Assembly (NCBI GenBank): GCA_947090765.1 | Contig: OX352322.1 | Coordinates: 6,441,001 to 6,505,000 of the forward strand | Length of the DNA: 64,000 nt | Direction of reading: 5' to 3' | DNA from: Pseudomonas sp. MM223 | Lineage (GTDB): Bacteria > Pseudomonadota > Gammaproteobacteria > Pseudomonadales > Pseudomonadaceae | In this document: positions 18,733 to 25,624 of the stretch, piece after piece | Layout of the letters: each line of letters begins with the position of its first letter | Numbering within the stretch: position 1 is the first letter of the stretch | Translations under genes and position numbers: made by a program | The notes under the pieces: model-generated | Told to the model about the DNA's origin: nothing | What the model saw: only the letters and a program-made list of their open reading frames with translations | The model's database searches: none

Positions 18733-19961
18733 ATGAGCAAGACTTCTCTCGACAAGAGCAAGATCCGGTTCCTTCTTCTTGAAGGTGTGCACCAGAACGC
18801 AGTCGATACCCTCAAGGCTGCCGGCTACACCAACATCGAATACCTCACTGGTTCGTTGCCGGAAGCCGAGCTGAAGGAAAAGATCGCCGATGCCCACTTT
18901 ATCGGCATCCGTTCGCGCACCCGCTCACCGAAGAGATCTTCGACTGCGCCAAGAAACTGGTTGCTGTTGGCTGCTTCTGCATCGGCACCAACCAGGTTGA
19001 CCTGGAAGCTGCCCGCCAGCGCGGTATCGCCGTATTCAACGCGCCATACTCCAACACCCGTTCGGTAGCCGAGCTGGTGCTGGCCGAGGCCATCCTGCTG
19101 CTGCGCGGCATCCCTGAGAAGAACGCCTCCTGCCACCGTGGCGGCTGGATCAAGAGCGCGGCCAACTCGTTCGAAATCCGTGGCAAGAAGCTGGGCATCG
19201 TCGGTTACGGCTCGATCGGTACCCAGCTGTCGGTACTGGCCGAGAACCTCGGCATGCAGGTGTACTTCTACGACCCGCTGACCAAGCTGCCACTGGGCAA
19301 CGCCGTGCAGGTCACCAGCCTGAACGAGCTGCTGGGCCTGGCCGACATCGTCTCGCTGCACGTGCCTGAGCTGCCATCCACCCAGTGGATGATCGGCGAG
19401 AAGGAAATCCGTGCAATGAAGAAGGGCGCGATCCTGATCAACGCCGCCCGTGGCACCGTGGTCGAGCTGGACCATCTGGCCGCCGCCATCAAGGACAAGC
19501 ACCTGATCGGCGCCGCCATCGACGTATTCCCGGTTGAGCCGCGCTCGAACGACGAAGAGTTCGAAAGCCCGCTGCGCGGCCTGGACAACGTGATCCTGAC
19601 CCCGCATATCGGTGGTTCCACCGCCGAAGCCCAGGCCAACATCGGCCTGGAAGTGGCCGAGAAGCTGGTCAAGTACAGCGACAACGGTACCTCGGTGTCC
19701 TCGGTCAACTTCCCGGAAGTGGCCCTGCCGGCCCACCCAGGCAAGCACCGCCTGCTGCACATCCACGAAAACATCCCGGGCGTGCTCAGCGAGATCAACA
19801 AAGTCTTCGCCGAGAACGGCATCAACATCTCCGGTCAGTTCCTGCAGACCAACGAGAAGGTCGGTTACGTGGTGATCGACGTCGACGCCGAATACTCGGA
19901 CCTGGCACAAGAAAAACTGCAACAGGTCAAGGGCACCATCCGTTCCCGCGTCCTGTTCTAA
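18733..19961 (+). pseudogene. serA: D-3-phosphoglycerate dehydrogenase, single-base frameshift
   Basis: SerA oxidises 3-phosphoglycerate with NAD+, the committed step of serine synthesis. From MSKTSLDKSKIRF the frame reads correctly to Thr63 (GIRSRT), then breaks: ACCCGCTCACC stands where ACCCAGCTCACC is expected, one A missing between 18922 and 18923. The rest runs on in the next frame: CIGTNQVDLEAA, the NAD-binding GIVGYGSIGTQ, the catalytic His in LTPHIGGSTAEAQ, and the C-terminal ACT domain (HENIPGVLSEINKVF) that binds serine. Repair gives 409 residues, the normal length. As written the gene is dead and the cell would need serine, so a sequence error is likely. It is divergent from the D-2-hydroxyglutarate dehydrogenase. 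Confidence 0.93.
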
Positions 19962-19977
19962 GTTTGCTTGCTGCATG

Positions 19978-20010
19978 AAAAAGGGAGGCCCTGGTGGCCT
20001 CCCTTTTTTT
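19978..20010. terminator. bidirectional Rho-independent terminator after serA
   Basis: Ten-base-pair stem AAGGGAGGCC / GGCCTCCCTT with loop CTGGT, flanked by A-rich sequence on the left and seven T on the right. It serves serA (+) and the convergent DUF4399 gene (-). Confidence 0.9.
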
Positions 20011-20485
20011 ATTTCACTTCAACCGTGATCTTCTTCGATTCCACGCTCGGCTTGAACGGGACGTGATACTGGTCACCCAGGATCAGTTGCAGGGTGTGCT
20101 TGCCCGGCGTCAGGGTGATGCTGGTTTCGGTCTGCGCCTTGCCGAAGTGCAGCACCTGCGGGCCCGCTGGCAGCGCAGTGCCCGCTTCTGGCATCAGGCT
20201 GGTTGGCAGCGGCATGTCGGCCACGGGTTCTTTGTCTACATCCACCAGCAGGTGGTGGTGCCCGGTGTGCGGGGTCTGGTCACCCGCTGGCTTGAGTGCC
20301 ATACCCTCGATGCCGAACTTGACGGTGAAGGTCTTGTCGACCGTGGCACCATCAGCGGGGGAAACGATGAAGACCTTGGCCTCCTTGGGCGGCTCCTGGC
20401 TCTTCAGGGCGTCCGTTGCACCGGCGAAAACCGATGCTCCCATCAGCAGACCGGCAACGGCAGCACGCGAAAATAGGCTGTTCAT
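20009..20485 (-). CDS. DUF4399-containing exported protein
   Basis: 158 residues with a signal peptide (hydrophobic stretch AAVAGLLMGASVFAGATDA at about 8-26). The mature part has VFIVSPADGATV, a His-rich HTGHHHLLVD segment and PGKHTLQLILGDQYHVPF, which define DUF4399. Such domains look like small periplasmic beta-sandwiches, possibly metal-binding through the histidines. A single gene, convergent with serA; function unknown. Confidence 0.85.
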   Translation of the reverse strand: MNSLFSRAAVAGLLMGASVFAGATDALKSQEPPKEAKVFIVSPADGATVDKTFTVKFGIEGMALKPAGDQTPHTGHHHLLVDVDKEPVADMPLPTSLMPEAGTALPAGPQVLHFGKAQTETSITLTPGKHTLQLILGDQYHVPFKPSVESKKITVEVK

Positions 20486-20708
20486 TCACTTCTCCTGTGA
20501 TTCACTTATTGACCGCAGCCTGTCATCCAGCGGCGGCGGTAGTTCACATTAGTTGAATTATTCGCCAAGGTGTTCCCATTGTCTGACAGAAATATTTCGG
20601 TCAGGGTTAAACAATGCCAAGGCTTCAAGGTCATAGGCTGCGCTCGATCACGGCGAGGAAGAAAGCCGTGGCGAAAGTTATTCATCTGCTAAAAGAAAAG
20701 GGGCATTC

Positions 20709-21197
20709 ATGCGTTCGACCATAGGGGTACTGCTGGCAGTACTGATCAGTCCATTGGCCCAGGCGGAGCTGATCGACGAAATCGCCGACCGGGGCGAACT
20801 GCGTATTGCCGTACAGGCCGACAATTCGCCGTACGCTTTCAAGCAAGACGACCACCTGACAGGTTTCGACATCGAATTTGGCCAGGACCTGGCCAAGGAA
20901 CTGGACTTGCGTGCCGAGTTCGTCGAAGCCCCGGCTGCCGAAGTAATGAGCGGTGTCGAAAGCGGCAAATATGACATCGCACTCACGCCATCGACTGATG
21001 CGCCCAAGGGCGACGGCCCGCTCGATGTGAGCCTGCCGTTTGGCGAAAAGAAGCTGGTGATCCCGTTCCAGAAGAACAACCCGGCGTTCGAAAGCGCCGT
21101 AAACAATGCACTGCAACGCTTGAAAGACAGCGGGCGCACGGCCGAGCTTGAGCAGAAGTGGTTCAAAGGTGTGCAGGAGACTGCGGCCGGGCAGTAA
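20709..21197 (+). CDS. half-size amino-acid ABC transporter substrate-binding protein
   Basis: 162 residues with a signal peptide (cleavage near AQA-E20). RGELRIAVQADNSPYAF, TGFDIEFGQDLAKEL, VESGKYDIAL and the C-terminal helix VNNALQRLKDSGRTAELEQKWF are all features of family 3 solute-binding proteins. Normal members have about 250 mature residues in two lobes. Here the sequence passes from lobe 1 (to about residue 115) straight to the C-terminal helix, so almost all of lobe 2 and the hinge return is missing. There is no frameshift. No permease or ATPase gene is near. It may be a degenerate or sensor-like binding domain. Confidence 0.8.
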   Translation: MRSTIGVLLAVLISPLAQAELIDEIADRGELRIAVQADNSPYAFKQDDHLTGFDIEFGQDLAKELDLRAEFVEAPAAEVMSGVESGKYDIALTPSTDAPKGDGPLDVSLPFGEKKLVIPFQKNNPAFESAVNNALQRLKDSGRTAELEQKWFKGVQETAAGQ

Positions 21198-21207
21198 ATC
21201 CTTTATG

Positions 21208-21303
21208 GCCTGTACCGGCCTCTTCGCAGCACAAGGCTGCGCCTACAAGGATACGCGATCCCTGTAGGAGCAGCCTTGTGCTGCGAAGAGGCCAGTACAG
21301 GTT
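21208..21303. repeat. REP pair, CAGCACAAGGCTG family
   Basis: Inverted arms GGCCTCTTCGCAGCACAAGG / CCTTGTGCTGCGAAGAGGCC with CTGCGCCTACA and TGTAGGAGCAG inside, outer ends CTGTACCGG / CCAGTACAG. It separates the convergent binding-protein and DUF523 genes. Confidence 0.85.
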
Positions 21304-21794
21304 TACCCCAAAGCCAGCTGTGCCTGTTCCAGCTCCAGCTCGCTGAACACCAGCACCCCGGCCCGCCGCAGCAACGCCGTGGTCACCCCTTCCCCAGCCA
21401 CCTTCACACCACTGAACGTGCCGTCATAGGTCAACCGGTTACCACACGAAGGGCTGCCAGCCTTCAGCACCGCCACGCGGATGCCATGCCGACGCACCAG
21501 CGCCAGCGCCAGTTGCGCCCCGTCCAGAAACGCTGCACTGACATCTTCGCCCGTCACCGTCAGCACCTGTGCGGTGCCATCAAGCACCTCGCCGCCCTGC
21601 CCACCCGGTATCTCGGCTGGCGGGCGTGGGGTCGGCAAGCCACCGGCTACCTCCGGGCACAACGGCACCACGCGCCCTTCGGCCTGCCACCGCTGCAACA
21701 AGTCGGGATGCCCGCTGGCCCGGCCGTCATAACGCACTGGCTGCCCCAGCAGACAAGCGCTGACCAGCACCTTGGGCAACTCAGAACGGGTCAT
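21303..21794 (-). CDS. DUF523 protein
   Basis: 163 residues. The DUF523 signatures are VLVSACLLGQPVRYDG at the N terminus, CPEVAGGLPTPRPPAEI in the middle and LKAGSPSCG towards the end; the conserved cysteines (ACLLG, LCPEV, SPSCG) suggest a metal or Fe-S site. Function unknown, though often annotated as a 2-thiouracil desulfurase-like protein. The ATG at 21794 overlaps the end of the upstream oxygenase gene by 14 bases, so translation is probably coupled. Confidence 0.85.
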   Translation of the reverse strand: MTRSELPKVLVSACLLGQPVRYDGRASGHPDLLQRWQAEGRVVPLCPEVAGGLPTPRPPAEIPGGQGGEVLDGTAQVLTVTGEDVSAAFLDGAQLALALVRRHGIRVAVLKAGSPSCGNRLTYDGTFSGVKVAGEGVTTALLRRAGVLVFSELELEQAQLALG

Positions 21795-22404
21795 TGCCAC
21801 GGCGCCTGAACCAACCCGTCAACGACAGCCGCTCACGGCCAGCCGGCAGCACTTCGTGGGGCACTTCACCCGACAGAAACACCACCAGGCAGCCCGCTAC
21901 AGGCTCAACGTCATACTCTACGTCGTCTGCCAGGAACATGCGCAACTGGCCGCCGTCCTGTGGCTGCCAACCTTCATTCAGGTACAGCACGGCCGAGACC
22001 ATGCGCCGGTCATCGTCGCGAAAGCGGTCCAGGTGCCGGCGATAAAACGCCCCCGGCGGGTACAGGGCAAAATGGCATTCAAAGTCTTCCAGGCCCAGAA
22101 ACAACCCCTGGTTGATCGCCAGGCGCAGCTGGTCCATGGCCGCCAGGTAATGGTCGCAGGCCTCGGCCTGCCCCGGGTCGATCCACTGGATCTGGTCGCC
22201 GCGAATGGCTTCGCGCACCTCCTGGGTAGCACCGCGCCCAACCCCCGCCGGGTTGAGTTCGCCTTCGGCATTACGCCGCCGGCATTCGGCTGCCAGCGCG
22301 CGCACCAGTTCAGCAGGCAGAAAGAGCGCCTGCCGGGACCAGCCACAGGTGGCCAGATCGTCGACGACGGCCGAAAGCATCGGGTGTTCAGGGGAGATAT
22401 GCAT
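21781..22404 (-). CDS. 2-oxoglutarate/Fe(II)-dependent oxygenase, prolyl-4-hydroxylase type
   Basis: 207 residues. The double-stranded beta-helix core shows the iron ligands in YRRHLDRF (His and Asp) and the distal His in GEVPHEVLP, with the 2-oxoglutarate-binding Arg in ERLSLTGWF. YLNEGWQPQDGGQLRMF is typical of the P4Hc family (EGL-9/SM-20-like). Substrate unknown; candidates are protein side chains or small molecules. The start MHISPEHPMLSAVVDDL at 22404 is chosen over the upstream extension, which lacks family similarity. It overlaps the DUF523 gene. Confidence 0.85.
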   Translation of the reverse strand: MHISPEHPMLSAVVDDLATCGWSRQALFLPAELVRALAAECRRRNAEGELNPAGVGRGATQEVREAIRGDQIQWIDPGQAEACDHYLAAMDQLRLAINQGLFLGLEDFECHFALYPPGAFYRRHLDRFRDDDRRMVSAVLYLNEGWQPQDGGQLRMFLADDVEYDVEPVAGCLVVFLSGEVPHEVLPAGRERLSLTGWFRRRGNDPF

Positions 22405-22526
22405 GGCGCGCATCATATCCATTAGCCATGGCGGCGCACAGCGCCACTTGGCCGAGAAACACGCGGATATCTCGACAAACCGGCGCCGGGCCAAGGACAA
22501 TAGCCACCTGCCGACAGGAGTCCTGA

Positions 22527-23279
22527 ATGCGCCGTCTGTTTTCCCTGATTCTGCTGATGATCTGCACCATGCCTGTCTGGGCAGACAACCTGGATCAACT
22601 GTACAAGGCCGCCGGCTGGCCCGACCAGCGCGCCCACTTCAACGATGCCCTTACCGCCGCCCAGGCGCGCTACCGCAACAGTTTGCCACCCGCCGTGTAC
22701 CAGGCGCTGGTCAACAACAGCAACCAGCGCTTCCAGGCCCAGGCGGTGGACCGTCGTGCCCAGGCGCAACTGCGTGCCACTTTGGCCAACCCCTCGCCGG
22801 CCCTGGCGTTCTTCCAGTCGCCGTTGGGGCGCAAGGTGGTGGCAGCGGAACTCAAGGCTACGCGCAAGGACGAACTGGCCAAGAACGCCAAGGGCTTGCC
22901 AAAGATTCAGGCCAGCGACGACCGCCTGCTGGTCATCGGCCACCTGGCCCAGGCCCTGCCAGCGCGTGAAGCCGGCGCCGAAGTCAGCCTGGCCATCGCC
23001 GGCGTGGCAGCCGACAGCCTCAGTTCGATGATCCCCGGCCTGTTCGGCGGCGGCCAGGCCCAGGGCCTGCTCGACGGCCAGCGCCAGCGCCTGATGAACC
23101 AGATCGGCGAAGACCTCAACAACACCCTGCTGTACGTCTACCGCGACCTGTCCGATGCTGAACTGGAAGAGTTCGCCACCTTCGCCGAGTCACCAGACGG
23201 CAAGGCCTACTACCAGGCAGCACTGGCCGCCGTCCGCGCGGGCCTGGCGGTTGGCCAGAGCGCCAACGACCTGAAGTGA
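22527..23279 (+). CDS. DUF2059-like exported protein
   Basis: 250 residues with a signal peptide (RLFSLILLMICTMPVWA, cleavage near residue 19). The mature part is helical and alanine-rich; the C-terminal segment DLSDAELEEFATFAESPDGKAYYQA resembles the DUF2059 repeat. It was probably built from two such segments, since LANPSPALAFFQSPLGRKVVAAE is an earlier related stretch. Function unknown. The stop codon directly abuts the stop of the convergent hydrolase gene. Confidence 0.75.
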   Translation: MRRLFSLILLMICTMPVWADNLDQLYKAAGWPDQRAHFNDALTAAQARYRNSLPPAVYQALVNNSNQRFQAQAVDRRAQAQLRATLANPSPALAFFQSPLGRKVVAAELKATRKDELAKNAKGLPKIQASDDRLLVIGHLAQALPAREAGAEVSLAIAGVAADSLSSMIPGLFGGGQAQGLLDGQRQRLMNQIGEDLNNTLLYVYRDLSDAELEEFATFAESPDGKAYYQAALAAVRAGLAVGQSANDLK

Positions 23280-24215
23280 TCAGCCCAGGCGCTGGTCGAT
23301 GAAGTCGAAGTAGCGCTGGCGAATGCCCGGCAGCTCGTTGGCCAGGTGGTGACGAGCCTCGGGCAGCATCAGGATTTGCGGCTCGGCAAACTTGGCCTTG
23401 AGCACTTCGAGGTTGTAGGGCCAGTCCACCGTGCCATCGGCCTCTCCCTGTACGATCAGCGGCCGCCGCAAGCTGCATGGCGCGGCTTCAATGCGTTTGA
23501 CCCAGGCGATCAGTGCACCCACCCAGGCGGTTGGCAGGCGACGCGGTTGCAGCGGGTCGGCCTCCAGAAACGGCAGGAAGGCCGGGTCGTTGGTGTTTTC
23601 GCTGAAGCGGCGCTCGATGCCGTTGACGAAATGACGCAGCACGCGATAATTCAACTTCGACCAGCGCCAGGAACAGGGCCGTACCAACGGCGCCAACAGG
23701 ATCACCTGGCCATCGATGGGACTGCTAGCGCCCTGATGCAGCAGATGATCCACGGCGATAGCGCCGCCCGTGCTCTGCCCGCACAAATGCCAAGGGCACG
23801 GCAGTTGCAAGGTGCGCCCCTGATCGAACAAGGCCTCCAGCACCTGCTGGTACACCGCAAAATCACTGATGCTGGCCCGTTCGCCACTGGACAGGCCGTG
23901 GCCGGGCAGGTCGCAGCTGATCACGGCGAACCCCTGCTTGAGTGCCCATTCAATCACATGCCGGTAAAGGCCCATATGGTCGTAATAACCGTGCAACAGG
24001 AACAGCGTCGCGGTGGGTTGCTCGGGTAACCAGGCCTGCCCGACCAGGTCGAACCCCGCCGCCTGGAAGCCGCCCAGCCAGCTGTGTGCCGACAGGTTCA
24101 GGCCATAGAAGCGCTGGTAGTCCTGCGCCTCGGCCGTTAAAGGCTGGCGAGCGCTCAACGGCGTCAGGCGGGAGCGCAGGTGGTCGGGGGGAAAGGCAGC
24201 GGGCATCGGGTACAT
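23280..24215 (-). CDS. alpha/beta hydrolase, lysophospholipase-like
   Basis: About 311 residues. LFLLHGYYDHMGLYRH forms the oxyanion region; the nucleophile elbow is CGQSTGG (Ser in GQSTG); the acid is in VQGEADGTVDWPYN and the catalytic His in EARHHLANE. This plan fits the serine-lipase/monoacylglycerol-lipase group. The ATG at 24215 (MYPMPAAFPPDHL) is used, with 24206 as a close alternative. The frame extends to 24326 only because it reads through a REP element. Confidence 0.8.
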   Translation of the reverse strand: MYPMPAAFPPDHLRSRLTPLSARQPLTAEAQDYQRFYGLNLSAHSWLGGFQAAGFDLVGQAWLPEQPTATLFLLHGYYDHMGLYRHVIEWALKQGFAVISCDLPGHGLSSGERASISDFAVYQQVLEALFDQGRTLQLPCPWHLCGQSTGGAIAVDHLLHQGASSPIDGQVILLAPLVRPCSWRWSKLNYRVLRHFVNGIERRFSENTNDPAFLPFLEADPLQPRRLPTAWVGALIAWVKRIEAAPCSLRRPLIVQGEADGTVDWPYNLEVLKAKFAEPQILMLPEARHHLANELPGIRQRYFDFIDQRLG

Positions 24216-24289
24216 CCACGGCGAAGCAAGTATTGATCTGGGATATTCAGCTCTGGCCGGCGTCATGGCAAGCTTGGGGCTATGTGTCA

Positions 24290-24395
24290 CCTGTACTGGC
24301 CCTATCGCCGGCAAGCCAGCTCCCACAGGTTATCCTTGGGCCCGAGGTCCGCAGATAACCTGTGGGAGCTGGCTTGCCGGCGATAGGGCCAGTGA
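24290..24395. repeat. REP pair, CCGGCAAGCC family
   Basis: Near-perfect inverted arms: TGGCCCTATCGCCGGCAAGC to CACAGGTTAT on the left and ATAACCTGTG to GATAGGGCCA on the right, with a 24-base centre. It lies between the divergent hydrolase and DUF6436 genes, one of the few REPs in a 5' region. Confidence 0.88.
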
Positions 24396-24423
24396 ACCCA
24401 CCACAAGATATCCGCAGACATCC

Positions 24424-24993
24424 ATGCAGACGCGCCTCGTCAAACCCATCTTGATTGCACTTGCCTTGCTACTCTGTACCGTTCTGGTCTGGCAGGCCTA
24501 CACCACCTTCCAGGCCCGCTACCTGCGCCCGTTCGACAACCAGGCCACGCTGTTCGACGGCAGCCAGCTGCAATTGCCTGCCGAGCTGGCCGGCCCGGGC
24601 CCGGTCCGCGTGGTGCATTTCTGGGACCCGGCGTGCCCGTGCAATGTCGGCAACCAGCAGCACCTGGGCGACCTGGTCAGCCAGTTCGCAGGCCAGGGCG
24701 TTACCTTCCATGTACTGCAAAAGCCCGGCAGCCATGGCCAACTGCCCGCCAACCTCGCCGCCCTCAAGCCAATCGCCAACCTGCCCGGCAGCGACCATCT
24801 ACCCGCCTCCCCGGCCGTGGCCATCTGGGACCGGCAAGGCCGCCTGGTCTACTTCGGCCCTTACAGTGAAGGCGCCGTGTGCAACGCCAACAACAGCTTC
24901 GTTGAGCCCATCCTCAAGGCGCTTCTCGGTGGGCGCAATGTCAGCGCCTCCAATACCTTGGCGGTAGGCTGCTACTGCCCTTGGGCGGGCTGA
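24424..24993 (+). CDS. thioredoxin-like DUF6436 membrane-anchored protein
   Basis: 189 residues with an N-terminal membrane anchor (about 7-24, KPILIALALLLCTVLVW). The rest is thioredoxin-like: VVHFWDPACPCNVGNQQHL carries a CPC motif where thioredoxins have CxxC, and LPASPAVAIWDRQGRLVYFGPY is the cis-Pro region and last strands. The C terminus has VGCYCPWAG with two more cysteines. A periplasmic thiol or copper-handling role is possible but unproven. The 3' end overlaps the convergent acetyltransferase gene by 22 bases. Confidence 0.8.
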   Translation: MQTRLVKPILIALALLLCTVLVWQAYTTFQARYLRPFDNQATLFDGSQLQLPAELAGPGPVRVVHFWDPACPCNVGNQQHLGDLVSQFAGQGVTFHVLQKPGSHGQLPANLAALKPIANLPGSDHLPASPAVAIWDRQGRLVYFGPYSEGAVCNANNSFVEPILKALLGGRNVSASNTLAVGCYCPWAG

Positions 24994-25538
24994 CGCACCC
25001 GCGCCGGGTTGCCCACCACCGTCGCGCCCGCCGGCACATCCCGGGTCACCACACTGCCGGCACCCACCACGGCGTTGTCGCCAATGGTCACCCCAGGCAG
25101 GATGATCGCCGCACCACCGATCCACACATTGTTGCCGATGGTTACCGGCCGCCCACTCTCCAAACCGCTGCGCCGTACTTCCGGGTCAAGCGGATGGTCG
25201 GCGGTGTAGATCTGCACGTTGGGGCCGATCTGGCAGTCGTCGCCGATGCGCACCTGTACCACGTCGAGGATCACACAGTTGAAGTTCATGAAGGTATTGC
25301 GGCCGACGCTGATGTTGTAGCCGTAGTCGCAATAGAACGGCGGGCGAATCACCGCGCCTTCGCCGGCCTGATTGAAGTGTTCGGCCAATAGCCCGTAACG
25401 CGCATCGTTGAGCAGCTCGGCACTGGTGTTGTAGCGGTGCATCCAGTGTTTGTTGGCGATCTGCTCGGCCTGCAGCTCGGGGCAGCCAGCGTGGTAGAGC
25501 TGGCCGGCAAGCATTTTCTGTTTTTCGCTGAGGGACAT
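24972..25538 (-). CDS. sugar O-acetyltransferase (maltose acetyltransferase/NodL type)
   Basis: 188 residues. An N-terminal helical Mac domain (MSLSEKQKMLAGQLYHAG) precedes a left-handed beta-helix of hexapeptide repeats (IGNNVWIGGAAIILPGVTIG, then DNAVVGAGSVVTRDVPAG). The catalytic His is in the YTADHPLDPEVR segment. These enzymes move acetyl from acetyl-CoA to sugars such as maltose or glucose. Length and layout are standard. Confidence 0.92.
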   Translation of the reverse strand: MSLSEKQKMLAGQLYHAGCPELQAEQIANKHWMHRYNTSAELLNDARYGLLAEHFNQAGEGAVIRPPFYCDYGYNISVGRNTFMNFNCVILDVVQVRIGDDCQIGPNVQIYTADHPLDPEVRRSGLESGRPVTIGNNVWIGGAAIILPGVTIGDNAVVGAGSVVTRDVPAGATVVGNPARVRQPAQGQ

Positions 25539-25624
25539 GGAAACTCCTTCCTGGGGCTATGCTCTGTTCGCGAATCCGCCGATGATCGGACCACATTTTC
25601 CGCTTGAACGCACAAGGAGTCTGC

